Assembly (NCBI GenBank): GCA_902782305.1 | Contig: CACZMV010000003.1 | Span: forward strand, 39,769-103,768 | Length of the DNA: 64,000 nucleotides | Source of the DNA: an uncultured Prevotellaceae bacterium | Lineage (GTDB): Bacteria; Bacteroidota; Bacteroidia; Bacteroidales; Bacteroidaceae | Direction: 5' to 3' | Part shown: positions 1 to 8,131 of the stretch, piece after piece | Numbering within the stretch: the first letter of the stretch is position 1 | Layout of the letters: every line of letters starts with the position of its first letter | The notes under the pieces: model-generated | What the model saw: the letters and a program-made list of their open reading frames with translations, nothing else | Told to the model about the DNA's origin: nothing | Database searches by the model: none | Translations under genes and position numbers: made by a program

Positions 1-784
1 TATTGCCATCCATCAAGATATGCAGTTCGATGGCATAATGGTTGCCGATTCTTCGTGTACGAAGTTCATGGGGCTTAGAGAGCCCGGGCAATGCTGCAAC
101 CAGCTGCAAGATCTCTTCTTCAACAGCATCAGGCAACGATTGTTCCAACAAATCGCCAATGCCTCTGCGCAACAGACTGACAGATACCTTGACGATGAAG
201 ATGCCCACCACAACAGAAGCGATAGGGTCTAATACGGTCCAACGCTGGCCCAGGAAGATAGCACCACCAATACCTATGGCCGTACCGATGGAAGAAAGGG
301 CATCGCTGCGATGATGCCACGCATTAGCCTCAACGGCAGGTGAGTTCAATTGGCGCGCCTTGATCATGGAATAACGATAGACGCCCTCCTTTAAAACCAC
401 AGACAACAAGGCTGCCCACAAGGCAATGGTACCAGGAGCCTCCAGCTGTTCGCCATCCAGCCATAACTTGATCTTCATAGCTCCACTGTTCAGGATGCCT
501 AAAGCCACCAACAGCAAAGCTACGCCTATCAGTGTCATTGCCAAAGTCTCATATTTGCCGTGACCATAGTCGTGCGACTTATCCTGAGGCTTGCCACTGA
601 TGCGGATAAACACCAGCACGATGACATCTGTCACAAAGTCAGAAAGGGAGTGAACGGCATCGGCAAGCATCGCAGCACTATGACCTATGATGCCTGCAAC
701 AAACTTGAAAAGCAACAGGACAACGTTTATCACGCTGCCCACCAATGTCACCCGATATATGTCCTTCGTTCTATCCATATCCAT
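1..784 (-). CDS. Cation diffusion facilitator (CDF) family metal transporter, partial
   Basis: This is the N-terminal 261 codons of a cation efflux protein that exports divalent metals (Zn, Fe, Mn or Co class) from the cytoplasm by proton exchange; the 3' end lies outside the window. The start ATG at 784 gives MDMDRTKDIYRVTLVG, followed by hydrophobic segments and the CDF signature HSAAMLADAVHSLSDF near residues 33-48, which contains the metal-site Asp/His residues. A later stretch, AWHHRSDALSSIGTA, carries the second conserved H-x3-D site. A promoter (-7 box 794-801, -33 TTTG 822-825 on the minus strand) gives a very short leader of about 5 nt. It is transcribed divergently from the TPR-phosphatase gene. 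Metal specificity cannot be read from this fragment. Confidence 0.9.
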   Translation of the reverse strand, partial: MDMDRTKDIYRVTLVGSVINVVLLLFKFVAGIIGHSAAMLADAVHSLSDFVTDVIVLVFIRISGKPQDKSHDYGHGKYETLAMTLIGVALLLVALGILNSGAMKIKLWLDGEQLEAPGTIALWAALLSVVLKEGVYRYSMIKARQLNSPAVEANAWHHRSDALSSIGTAIGIGGAIFLGQRWTVLDPIASVVVGIFIVKVSVSLLRRGIGDLLEQSLPDAVEEEILQLVAALPGLSKPHELRTRRIGNHYAIELHILMDGN

Positions 785-793
785 TTTCACGCG

Positions 794-862
794 CAAAGAT
801 ACGATGATATGAGCAAATAAACAAATATTATTTGGTTTTTTACTCGCTTATTCGTAACTTTG
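794..862. promoter_or_regulatory. Divergent Bacteroidota promoter pair
   Basis: Minus-strand promoter for the CDF gene: TATCTTTG (-7) at 794-801 and TTTG (-33) at 822-825, spacing 20 nt. Plus-strand promoter for the TPR-phosphatase: TTTG at 831-834 and TAACTTTG at 855-862, spacing 20 nt. The two -33 elements lie only 5 nt apart, so polymerase binding at one should hinder the other. Confidence 0.75.
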
Positions 863-884
863 CACGCAATCTAAAGAAAGAAAT

Positions 885-2804
885 ATGAAGAAGTCCTACT
901 ACCTCATCGTCCTCTTTTTGGTCACACTAATAGCTGCTTGCAGTACACGCAGCGGTAATGAAGATAATAACACCCCTGAAAAAGCCAACAAGAAATGGAC
1001 CAAAGAGGCACAACTGCAATATAAGGTGCTGGCGTATTACTATAACAACAACATCCACGACAGCCTGGTGATGAAGGTGCCTGAGGTGCTGGACTTCTGT
1101 CGCGAACACGAGCTCTGGGCCGACTATTACGACACGTGGATGCTGCTGGGTCAGGAATATAACTTCAGTGGCGAGACCAATATGGCCATCAAAGTAGCTC
1201 AGGAAATACACGACGATGCTACGAAACGAGATAACAAGTACGGACTGACCGTTGCTGAATACATCAAAGGACTGGTCTATGACAACCAGTTGAATCGTAA
1301 AGAGTCTGCTCGCAGCTATGAACGGGCTCTTGCCATCTTTCCAGATGATGCGGATGCCTTTCTGAAAAACACCATCTACGTGTATTACACCACAGAACTG
1401 AAAGGCCTGAAAGACACGCTGAAGATGCATAAGACGCTGGACGAATGGTATGCATACATTACCGAGTGTCGTAAGGATACAAGTATTCCTTCCAAACAAT
1501 TCGAAAATTGGCTTTACTATTACCATCATTCGTGCTACATCTACTATATGATGAAGAAAGATTGGGATAAGGCTTCTGAGCAAGTCGATTCTGTAGTAAA
1601 GCACATTGAATCAACGGGTTGGTCGCAGATAACCCGTAATGAGGTTTTGGGTTATCGAACACAACTGGCCATTGAACGAAAGAACTATGCAGAGGCGCTC
1701 AAGCTGAGCAACCAGCAACTGCCAGGAGCCAAAGAACTGGATGTCAATGCCTATGCAGAGATTCTAAGACAGCGCGCACAAATCCTGTCGGGCTTAGGAC
1801 AATGGAAGGAGGCTTATAGCAATCTGGATGAACACCATGACCTGCTGGTTTCCATCAACCGAGAAGAGACACGTCAGCAATTGAACGAACTGAACAAGCG
1901 CTTCGAGGTGGACGAACTGAAGATGCAGGCTGAGCGCGAACGTATGCAGAACGAACGCCAAAGGCTGTACCTGATGATTGTCATCGTAGCCATTGTCTTG
2001 ATAGCTATCGTCATCTTTATTTGGCTGAGATTGTTGGCAACACGCAGATTGGCGAAAATGAAAGCGGAACAGGAGCGGATAGAGAGTGAACTACGCATTG
2101 CCCGTGACATCCAGATGTCGATGGTGCCCAGCACATTCCCCAATCGAAAAGGATTGGATATGTATGCCTCAATGGCTCCGGCACGTGAGGTGGGTGGCGA
2201 CCTATACGGCTATGTGATAAACGAAGACCAGCTCTACTTCTGTGTGGGCGACGTGAGTGGTAAGGGAGTGCCTGCTTCGTTGTTTATGGCACAGGCTACG
2301 CGATTGTTCCTGACACTGGCCAAGCAAGGATTGCAGCCTGCAGAAATTTGTACTCAGATGAACGATGCACTCTCTGGTGAAGATAATGAAAACGGAGTAT
2401 TCGTGACATTCTTCCTTGGACTCCTTGACCTAAAGAGCGGACACTTGTCATTTTGTAATGCAGGTCATAACCCACCTGTCATCGGAGGCACACCATCGCA
2501 TGGAGACTTCCTGAAAATGGAGTCGAACGCACCTTTCGGACTATGGGCAGGATTGCAGTATATCGGTGAAGAAATTGAATCCATCAAAGGACGCCCCTTG
2601 TTTATCTATACTGACGGACTTAACGAAGCAGAAAACCGTCAACTGAAACAGTTTGGTAATGAGCGTCTGCTCAGCATTCTGCGTAACACACACTTCGAAT
2701 CGTCACAGCAAGTCATAGAAACACTTGCTGCGGAAGTGAAGGAGCATCGCAATGGGGCCGAACCGAATGATGACCTCACCATGATGTGCATAAGGGTAGA
2801 GTAA
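885..2804 (+). CDS. TPR-containing lipoprotein with cytoplasmic PP2C/SpoIIE-type phosphatase domain
   Basis: 639 residues. The first 19 form a lipoprotein-type signal (lipobox LIAAC, Cys19). Residues about 40-330 are helical TPR-like repeats, then a charged coiled coil (ELNKRFEVDELKMQAERER), one membrane span at about 359-383, and a C-terminal RsbU/SpoIIE-like serine phosphatase. The PP2C metal residues are visible in REVGGDLYG (about 433), GDVSGKGVPAS (about 455), TDGLNE (about 576) and NDDLTMM (about 628). The family dephosphorylates anti-anti-sigma (STAS) proteins in partner switching, so a periplasmic TPR sensor driving a cytoplasmic phosphatase is the likely role. No STAS or anti-sigma gene lies next to it, so the target is unknown. 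The lipobox may instead be an uncleaved anchor. Confidence 0.85.
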   Translation: MKKSYYLIVLFLVTLIAACSTRSGNEDNNTPEKANKKWTKEAQLQYKVLAYYYNNNIHDSLVMKVPEVLDFCREHELWADYYDTWMLLGQEYNFSGETNMAIKVAQEIHDDATKRDNKYGLTVAEYIKGLVYDNQLNRKESARSYERALAIFPDDADAFLKNTIYVYYTTELKGLKDTLKMHKTLDEWYAYITECRKDTSIPSKQFENWLYYYHHSCYIYYMMKKDWDKASEQVDSVVKHIESTGWSQITRNEVLGYRTQLAIERKNYAEALKLSNQQLPGAKELDVNAYAEILRQRAQILSGLGQWKEAYSNLDEHHDLLVSINREETRQQLNELNKRFEVDELKMQAERERMQNERQRLYLMIVIVAIVLIAIVIFIWLRLLATRRLAKMKAEQERIESELRIARDIQMSMVPSTFPNRKGLDMYASMAPAREVGGDLYGYVINEDQLYFCVGDVSGKGVPASLFMAQATRLFLTLAKQGLQPAEICTQMNDALSGEDNENGVFVTFFLGLLDLKSGHLSFCNAGHNPPVIGGTPSHGDFLKMESNAPFGLWAGLQYIGEEIESIKGRPLFIYTDGLNEAENRQLKQFGNERLLSILRNTHFESSQQVIETLAAEVKEHRNGAEPNDDLTMMCIRVE

Positions 2805-2816
2805 AAGCCAAGATTG

Positions 2817-4244
2817 TTATTCCCAACACTCCAGCTCGTTTTCCAATTCAGGCAGTTGACTGCGATGGAACGTGGGCTCCTTGATGCCACGTCGCTTCTG
2901 ACTGCGATAGTCGTCGAGCAAACGGAAGGCATAACGGCCTAAGAGCATGATGGCAATCAGGTTGCAGGCGGTCAGGAAGGCCATGAAGAAATCGACGATG
3001 TTCCAGACAAGCTCAAAACTGGCGAGTGCACCAAACATCACCATCACACCTGCTGAGAAGATGCGGTAAGCGGTCATCACCTTCGTATTGGGGGTGATAA
3101 AACGGATGTTGGCTTCACCATAATAATAATTGCCAATGATGCTGGAGAAGGCAAAGAGCAGAATGGCAATGGCTATAAACACAGGACCTGCCGAACCAAT
3201 CTCAGACTGCAATGCCGACTGTGTCAGAGCAATGCCGTTAAGTTCAGGCACGTTATAGAGGCCGCTGATGAGGATAATAAAGGCTGTACATGAACAAACC
3301 AACAGTGTATCGGTAAAGACGCCTAATGCCTGGATAAGTCCTTGTTTAACAGGATGAGTTACCGTTGCCGTAGCAGCCACATTGGGTGCACTACCCTCGC
3401 CTGCCTCATTTGAGAACAAGCCTCGCTTTACGCCATACATGATTGTGACTCCTATTCCGCCTCCGGCTATCTGTTCAATACCAAAGGCGTCGAGCACGAT
3501 GACTTTGAAAACATGGGGTATCAGCTCGATGTTCATCACGACAACGATGATGGCTAACACCAAGTAGCCAATGGCCATGATGGGCACCAACACACCACAA
3601 ACCATTGCAATGCGCTGGATGCCGCCAAAGACAATGATGAGTCCTAAGGCAGCCAAAGCAGCACCCACCCATACAGGCGACCATCCGAAGGCTTCTTGCA
3701 TGGCACCACAGATGGTATTGGCCTGAATGGAGTTATTGGAGAGTCCGAACTGACAAGTGATCAACACGGCAAACGTGATGGCGAGCCAACGCTGGTGCAA
3801 ACCGCGCTGGATGTAATAGGCAGGACCGCCGATATACGAGTCCTTGTGTTTTTGTTTAAACAGTTGTGCTAGTGTTGACTCAACGAAAGCTGTTGCTGAG
3901 CCCACCAGCGCAATCATCCACATCCAGAACACGGCTCCAGGACCGCCTATGGCTATGGCGGAAGCAACGCCAGCCAGATTGCCCGTTCCAACACGGGTAG
4001 CGACACTGACTGCAAAGGCTTGAAACGAAGAGATGCGACGTTGTTGGGTATTCATTTCTCCGACATGCGATTCCAAGGAGTCGACTGCCGAGTCTGTCAG
4101 CACTCGAAACATCTCACCTATCATGCGGAATTGCATGAAGTGGGTGCGCCATGTGAACCACAGACCACACCCCACCAGTGCGAAGATGAGCACGTAGCCC
4201 CACACCGCATCGTTTACAACCGTTATCAGTTCGTTTAAATCCAT
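2817..4244 (-). CDS. Alanine/glycine:cation symporter (AGCS family)
   Basis: 475 residues, a multi-span inner-membrane protein that takes up alanine or glycine with Na+ or H+. Family hallmarks include VGTGNLAGVASAIAIGGPGA (about 87-106), the segment ESTLAQLFKQKHKDSYIGGPAYYI and NEAGEGSAPNVAATA. The length matches the family. It lies 6 bp downstream of a small secreted-protein gene on the same strand, so the two are probably co-transcribed. Its 3' end is 12 bp from the convergent phosphatase gene. The C-terminus carries a basic cytoplasmic tail. The exact amino-acid substrate is inferred from family only. Confidence 0.92.
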   Translation of the reverse strand: MDLNELITVVNDAVWGYVLIFALVGCGLWFTWRTHFMQFRMIGEMFRVLTDSAVDSLESHVGEMNTQQRRISSFQAFAVSVATRVGTGNLAGVASAIAIGGPGAVFWMWMIALVGSATAFVESTLAQLFKQKHKDSYIGGPAYYIQRGLHQRWLAITFAVLITCQFGLSNNSIQANTICGAMQEAFGWSPVWVGAALAALGLIIVFGGIQRIAMVCGVLVPIMAIGYLVLAIIVVVMNIELIPHVFKVIVLDAFGIEQIAGGGIGVTIMYGVKRGLFSNEAGEGSAPNVAATATVTHPVKQGLIQALGVFTDTLLVCSCTAFIILISGLYNVPELNGIALTQSALQSEIGSAGPVFIAIAILLFAFSSIIGNYYYGEANIRFITPNTKVMTAYRIFSAGVMVMFGALASFELVWNIVDFFMAFLTACNLIAIMLLGRYAFRLLDDYRSQKRRGIKEPTFHRSQLPELENELECWE

Positions 4245-4250
4245 CTATTA

Positions 4251-4469
4251 TCAGCGAACCACTTGTGTAAACTCGGGTTTGGCATCAGCACCTTTGCCTA
4301 CAGTGACATAGATGATGGAAGAAGATTCCTTGCCATCCATTCCACGTCCCGTTACGGTAAACTTATAGTCAGTGCCATCGGGGGTAGCACGCTTGCCTGC
4401 AAAATCCTGCTCCTGAACCAGGGTGGTAATAGCTGTCATAGCTGCAATGGATAATAATAGTTTCTTCAT
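4251..4469 (-). CDS. Small putative secreted protein, unknown function
   Basis: 72 residues starting MKKLLLSIAAMTAITT, a short basic then hydrophobic stretch resembling a signal peptide, followed by a polar, glycine-rich stretch (GKRATPDGTDYKFTVTGRG) and an end predicted to be beta-strand (SSSIIYVTVGKGADAKPEF). I do not recognise a family. It precedes the AGCS symporter by 6 bp on the same strand. A weak -7-like TAGCTTTG at 4518-4525 overlaps the end of the peroxiredoxin gene. The signal-peptide cleavage site is unclear (VQEQDF), so secretion is an inference. Confidence 0.55.
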   Translation of the reverse strand: MKKLLLSIAAMTAITTLVQEQDFAGKRATPDGTDYKFTVTGRGMDGKESSSIIYVTVGKGADAKPEFTQVVR

Positions 4470-4522
4470 TGTCTGTTATTCTTTAGATGATGGTATCTCG
4501 TTACATCATATCATTCACAAAG

Positions 4523-4984
4523 CTACAATTGTAATATCTGCTCAGCGTGTTCTTTGGTCTTCACCTGTTTGCCTGAAAATATCTGCTCTATGATGCCCTC
4601 CTCATTAATAATAAAGGTGGTGCGGATGGTGCCCTCGGTCTTCTTGCCGTACATCACCTTCTCGCCCCAGGCACCCATCGCCTGCAACAGCGTCTTATCA
4701 ACATCGGCAATCAGCGGGAAAGGCAGTTCGTGCTTCTCCTTGAACTTCACATGCGAAGCTGCAGAGTCCTTGCTCACTCCCACCACTTCATATCCTGCAC
4801 CTTGCAGTTCTGTATAATGGTCTCTCAGACTGCAAGCCTCAGCAGTACAGCCACTGGTGTTGTCCTTCGGATAGAAATACAGCACCAGCTTACGTCCCTT
4901 GTAATCACTCAGACGGATGTCCCGTCCCTGCTCGTCCTTGCCCAATATCTCAGGCGCCTTGTCTCCAATGTTCATAGTCGTCAT
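4523..4984 (-). CDS. bcp: Thioredoxin-dependent peroxiredoxin, Bcp/PrxQ type
   Basis: 153 residues, normal for the family. It reduces hydrogen and organic peroxides using thioredoxin. The catalytic site is visible: peroxidatic Cys46 in DNTSGCTAEAC with Cys51 five residues later as the typical PrxQ resolving cysteine, plus YFYPKDNTSG before it. The first ATG is used; a second in-frame ATG lies three codons later and could be the true start. A -7 box TATCTTTG lies on the minus strand at 5001-5008, 16 nt before the start, back to back with the HU-gene promoter. A cytosolic antioxidant role is from family knowledge. Confidence 0.93.
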   Translation of the reverse strand: MTTMNIGDKAPEILGKDEQGRDIRLSDYKGRKLVLYFYPKDNTSGCTAEACSLRDHYTELQGAGYEVVGVSKDSAASHVKFKEKHELPFPLIADVDKTLLQAMGAWGEKVMYGKKTEGTIRTTFIINEEGIIEQIFSGKQVKTKEHAEQILQL

Positions 4985-5000
4985 TCTTTAGATAATGCTG

Positions 5001-5068
5001 CAAAGATACGCATTTTTGTTGATTGTTGATTATATTTTTGGTTCTTTAAGATAAAAGCATTATCTTTG
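5001..5068. promoter_or_regulatory. Divergent promoters for bcp and the HU-like gene
   Basis: Minus strand: -7 TATCTTTG at 5001-5008 for bcp, with no clear -33. Plus strand: TTTG at 5037-5040 and TATCTTTG at 5061-5068, spacing 20 nt, giving a leader of about 105 nt for the HU-like gene. That leader repeats the motif CCAAAGT/CAAAGTT several times. Confidence 0.7.
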
Positions 5069-5178
5069 CAGAAACTTTTTGTTGCAAAGTTTGGGATTAA
5101 CATCCCAAAGTCTGAAATGTTGATACCAAAGTTGAGGATATACATTTCAAAGCTTGAAATAAAATAAAATAGGATAAT

Positions 5179-5832
5179 ATGGCAAATTATGTAGTAAAGG
5201 AAATGCCCGCAGGTATGGGCAACGGCAAAAAGGGAAGAATATTCCCCAAAATGCAAGTCTATACAGAGTTCGACTACGACAAGGTTGTTGAGCTCATCCA
5301 CATCAATTCTCCAGCTTTCAGCCAGGCTACCATTCGTGGCGTACTTGACACTTTAGGAGTGGTCATGAAGTCGTATCTCCCTCTGGGACACACCATGAAA
5401 ATCGATAACCTGGGTGTGTTTTCGTTGTCGTTGGAATTCGCTGATAACCAGGAGGATAGCGAAGACCCACAGGAAGCCCAGGAGCCATCTTCTAAGAAGA
5501 AATACCATCATGTCCGAGTCAAGGGCGTGAACTTCAAGGTAGACAAAAAGCTGGTTGAAGACATTAACAAGGAGAATACTTTCGAGCGAACAACTGGCAA
5601 TCCTACCGCACCCTCACCTTATTCTCATGAGGAGCGCCTGCAACGCGCCCTAACCCACATTGACCAGCACGGTTTCATCACACTCCAAGAATACGCCAAC
5701 CTCAACCGCCTCAGTCGCAGCGCAGCCTCACGAGAACTCATCAAACTCGTCGCCGACCCTAATTCAGGCATCAAAACCAAAGGAGCCGGCTCGCATAAAG
5801 TCTGGGTGAGGAGAGTTGATCACCTTCTCTGA
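5179..5832 (+). CDS. HU-HIG type DNA-binding protein with C-terminal helical domain
   Basis: 217 residues. Residues 1-125 match the Bacteroidota HU-HIG histone-like family, an HU/IHF fold that bends DNA: MANYVVKEMPAGMGNGKKG, then YDKVVELIHINSPAFSQATIRGVLD and GHTMKIDNLGVFSLSLE. A linker (PTAPSPYSHEE) leads to a C-terminal domain (about 155-217) reading as a winged or helix-turn-helix segment: HGFITLQEYANLNRLSRSAASREL. It therefore probably combines architectural DNA binding with a second DNA-contact domain. A good promoter precedes it and a 10-bp inverted repeat (5878-5914) follows. Its regulon is unknown. Confidence 0.8.
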   Translation: MANYVVKEMPAGMGNGKKGRIFPKMQVYTEFDYDKVVELIHINSPAFSQATIRGVLDTLGVVMKSYLPLGHTMKIDNLGVFSLSLEFADNQEDSEDPQEAQEPSSKKKYHHVRVKGVNFKVDKKLVEDINKENTFERTTGNPTAPSPYSHEERLQRALTHIDQHGFITLQEYANLNRLSRSAASRELIKLVADPNSGIKTKGAGSHKVWVRRVDHLL

Positions 5833-5877
5833 CCCCAATGATTCTTATTTTGTTCCCATATGATTTTTCTCCAAAAA

Positions 5878-5914
5878 TTTTGTAATGAAATATGAAGCGG
5901 GAAACATTACAAAA
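5878..5914. terminator. Inverted repeat downstream of the HU-like gene
   Basis: Perfect 10-bp arms TTTTGTAATG (5878-5887) and CATTACAAAA (5905-5914) around a 17-nt loop. It lies 46 bp past the stop codon. It lacks a long T-tract, so it may be a terminator or an mRNA 3' stabiliser. Confidence 0.5.
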
Positions 5915-6022
5915 CTTAGGGGAGTCATTTGTCCTCATTACACGGTGCCTATACCCCTATGTGTTTGCCTGCAAATATACGAATAAATTCTTAATAAATG
6001 AATAAGGTTTCGAAATAAGTTG

Positions 6023-6030
6023 TATCTTTG
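6023..6030 (+). promoter_or_regulatory. -7 box of the transposase-DprA fusion gene
   Basis: TATCTTTG 12 nt upstream of the ATG at 6043. The in-frame TTG at 6028 lies inside this box and is not a plausible start. No clear -33 element is seen. Confidence 0.6.
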
Positions 6031-6042
6031 CACTACAAAGCT

Positions 6043-7056
6043 ATGGATAGAGCAACATTTGAAAGCCAGAAGGCATTTGCGGGCGAGAAGAAACCTTCGA
6101 TGCAACGACGCTGTGTAGATAACGACTACACAGCGCGGCGGATGTATATGGTAACAATGGTGACGGAGGGGCGGAAACCGCTCTTTGGCCAAGTGGTGGG
6201 AAAAAGTGAGGCCGTAGAGCCATCGCCGGAGGCGCCTCACATCCAGCTGGCGCCATTGGGTGAGGCTGTGGCAAAGATTTGGCAAACGATAGGCAGCCAT
6301 CATCGAGAGATGAAAGTGGTGGCACTACAGATGATGCCCGACCATCTGCACGCCATCCTTTTTGTGAAAGAACGGATGGAGAAGCCGCTGGGGAAGGTGT
6401 TGCTGGGCGTGAAGCAGGCGTGTAATAAAGCGTTCCGCGAGCTAATGCCCGTTGAGTTTGTTGCTGTGGCACAGCAACACGCACAACAGAAAAGGGAGAA
6501 CGGGCTGCTGTTTGCGAAAGGTTTCAACGACCAAATACTATTGAGGGATGGACAACTGGAGCGATGGATGAACTACCTAAAGGATAACCCACGGCGACTG
6601 CTGATGAAGCGGGAGAACCCTGATTTGTTTAAGGTACAGAGGGGGCTGACATTCGCTGGCCTCAGCTTTTCGGCTATTGGCAATCGGTTTTTATTGGAAA
6701 GGCCGGTAAAGATACAGGTGCAGTGCTCAAGAAGCATCAGCGAGAACGATTTACAAGCGAAGACGAATGAATGCCTTTGTGCCGCACGGCAAGGGGCGGT
6801 GCTGGTGTCACCAGCTATTTCACAAGGAGAGAAGGCTATCATGAGGGCAGCGTTTGAGGAAGGGTTGCCACTGGTTTATCTGCAAGAAAATGGCTTTACG
6901 GATTTGGCAAAGCCTGGCGGTATGAGGATGGATGCCTGCGCCAGAGGGCAGCTACTAATACTGGCGCCTTGGGAGCATCATAATGAGAAGGTGACGATTA
7001 AAAGGGGGCAATGCCTGGAGCTGAACGAAATGGCGAAGGCTATTTGCGAGGGATGA
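6043..7056 (+). CDS. IS200/REP-associated (Y1, HUH) transposase-like domain fused to a DprA-like domain
   Basis: 337 residues from ATG 6043. Residues about 30-185 resemble the Y1/REP-associated tyrosine transposase fold: the HUH motif is PDHLHAI (about 97-103) and the candidate nucleophile is the Tyr in WMNYLKDNPRRLL (about 177). These enzymes cut and join single-stranded DNA at hairpins. Residues about 190-337 instead read like the DprA/Smf Rossmann domain: a G-N-x-LL-x-RP stretch (IGNRFLLERPVKIQV), CSRSIS, SPAISQGEKAIMRAAFEEG and GQLLILAPWEHHNEK. DprA loads RecA on single-stranded DNA during uptake. A 21-bp palindrome lies inside the coding region at 6459-6479 and recurs after the stop. A truncated relative sits at 40811-41457. 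The gene has its own -7 box and a strong terminator. Function is inferred; it may be a domesticated enzyme. Confidence 0.75.
   Translation: MDRATFESQKAFAGEKKPSMQRRCVDNDYTARRMYMVTMVTEGRKPLFGQVVGKSEAVEPSPEAPHIQLAPLGEAVAKIWQTIGSHHREMKVVALQMMPDHLHAILFVKERMEKPLGKVLLGVKQACNKAFRELMPVEFVAVAQQHAQQKRENGLLFAKGFNDQILLRDGQLERWMNYLKDNPRRLLMKRENPDLFKVQRGLTFAGLSFSAIGNRFLLERPVKIQVQCSRSISENDLQAKTNECLCAARQGAVLVSPAISQGEKAIMRAAFEEGLPLVYLQENGFTDLAKPGGMRMDACARGQLLILAPWEHHNEKVTIKRGQCLELNEMAKAICEG
6459..6479. repeat. REP-like palindrome inside the transposase-DprA gene
   Basis: Arms TGTTGCTGTG and CACAGCAACA separated by a single G, perfect over 10 bp. It codes for part of VEFVAVAQQHAQQ, a segment between the HUH and Tyr motifs. 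The same core, with surrounding similarity from 6451 on, recurs at 7074-7110. Confidence 0.8.
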
Positions 7057-7083
7057 GCGTTGAGTGGCTTGCTGTAGAGTTTG

Positions 7084-7130
7084 TTGCTGTGACACAGCAA
7101 TATGCAGAACAAAGAAACAATATGCAGAAC
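7084..7130. repeat. Second REP-like palindrome plus a 13-bp tandem repeat
   Basis: TTGCTGTG, A, CACAGCAA at 7084-7100 copies the palindrome core found inside the preceding gene. It is followed by CAATATGCAGAAC at 7098-7110 and again at 7118-7130, a 20-bp period. All of this lies between the gene's stop and its terminator. Confidence 0.8.
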
Positions 7131-7132
7131 TA

Positions 7133-7167
7133 AAGAGCGCCGCAAGTATCTTCTCTGCGGCGCTCTT
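7133..7167. terminator. Bidirectional rho-independent terminator
   Basis: Perfect 11-bp arms AAGAGCGCCGC (7133-7143) and GCGGCGCTCTT (7157-7167) with a 13-nt loop, followed by a short AT stretch. It separates the plus-strand transposase-like gene from the convergent sdhB. Confidence 0.85.
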
Positions 7168-7190
7168 ATTATAAATAAGGTGTAATTACA

Positions 7191-7949
7191 TTAATCAGCA
7201 AGCTTAGCCTTAATCATTTCGCGGTTGAGGCGGGCGATGTTGGCGATGGTCTCGTTCTTCGGACAAACGGCCTCGCAGGCGCGAGTGTTGGTGCAGTTAC
7301 CGAAGCCGAGCTCGTCCATCTTGGCAATCATGTTCTTCACACGACGGGCAGCCTCTACACGGCCCTGAGGAAGCAGAGCCAGCTGGCTAACCTTAGACGA
7401 TACGAAAAGCATAGCCGAGCCGTTCTTACAAGCTGCTACGCATGCACCACAGCCGATGCAAGAAGCGCAATCCATAGCCTCGTCAGCGTCCTCCTTAGGA
7501 ATCAGGATAGCATTGGCATCCTGAGCCTGACCGGTGCGGATAGTGGTATAGCCACCAGCCTGCATAATCTTATCGAAGGCGTTGCGGTCTACCATACAGT
7601 CCTTGATGACGGGGAAGGCAGCTGAGCGCCAAGGCTCGACGGTAATGACGTCACCATCGTTGAAGCGGCGCATATAGAGCTGACAAGTGGTAGCTCCACG
7701 CTCCGTCTTGCCGTGAGGCGTTCCGTTAATATACAGAGAGCACATACCGCAGATACCCTCGCGGCAGTCGTGGTCGAACACGAAGGGCTCCTTGCCCTCG
7801 TTGATGAGTTCCTCGTTCAGGATGTCGAGCATCTCGAGGAACGAGGTGTCATCGGGAATATCGTGCATTTCGTGGGTATCGAAATGACCTGCGTCCTTGG
7901 GGCCGTTCTGGCGCCAGAACTTAATGGTAAATGATATATTCTTTGCCAT
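7191..7949 (-). CDS. sdhB: Succinate dehydrogenase/fumarate reductase iron-sulfur subunit
   Basis: 252 residues. It transfers electrons between the flavoprotein and the membrane quinone site of complex II. A plant-type [2Fe-2S] site is visible as C62-x4-C67-x2-C70 with C89, followed by the ferredoxin-like domain [14 protein letters not shown] ([4Fe-4S]) and the later Cys set [14 protein letters not shown] ([3Fe-4S]/[4Fe-4S]). It lies last in sdhC-sdhA-(small gene)-sdhB, only 2 bp after the small membrane-protein gene. In Prevotella-like anaerobes the enzyme usually runs as fumarate reductase in succinate production; direction cannot be read from sequence, so frdB would be an equally good name. 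Confidence 0.93.
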   Translation of the reverse strand: MAKNISFTIKFWRQNGPKDAGHFDTHEMHDIPDDTSFLEMLDILNEELINEGKEPFVFDHDCREGICGMCSLYINGTPHGKTERGATTCQLYMRRFNDGDVITVEPWRSAAFPVIKDCMVDRNAFDKIMQAGGYTTIRTGQAQDANAILIPKEDADEAMDCASCIGCGACVAACKNGSAMLFVSSKVSQLALLPQGRVEAARRVKNMIAKMDELGFGNCTNTRACEAVCPKNETIANIARLNREMIKAKLAD

Positions 7950-7951
7950 AG

Positions 7952-8128
7952 TTATTTATTTTTATAAGCAATGCGTAAAGCTAAAATCAGACACAATAAC
8001 ATCAGCAGCCCGGATATTGCTATCGGCAAACTCTTGCCTATACCAATCATTGCAACATCTAAAATGATGCAGGCAATCAACAGGCTTTTCTGGTCTTGCC
8101 ATTCTGAAAAAAGTTCTTTCCGCGTCAT
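7952..8128 (-). CDS. 58-residue two-span membrane protein between sdhA and sdhB
   Basis: An open frame of 58 codons with ATG at 8128, starting 3 nt after the sdhA stop and ending 2 nt before sdhB. The product starts [15 protein letters not shown], then has two hydrophobic stretches ([16 protein letters not shown] and [17 protein letters not shown]) split by GKS, and ends ALRIAYKNK. The tight spacing on both sides and the hydrophobic composition argue that it is translated. I do not recognise a family. It could be an assembly or accessory subunit of complex II, or simply a hitchhiker; that is inference. Confidence 0.65.
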   Translation of the reverse strand: MTRKELFSEWQDQKSLLIACIILDVAMIGIGKSLPIAISGLLMLLCLILALRIAYKNK

Positions 8129-8131
8129 CTG

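Noticed and set aside
927-1604. 225-codon frame opposite the TPR-phosphatase
   Set aside because: Shadow frame; hydrophobic pattern comes from the complement of charged TPR codons.
6028-6030. TTG as start of the transposase-DprA gene
   Set aside because: It is the last part of the -7 box TATCTTTG. The same reasoning rejects TTG starts near 10986, 20916, 41523, 50108, 55502 and 57423.
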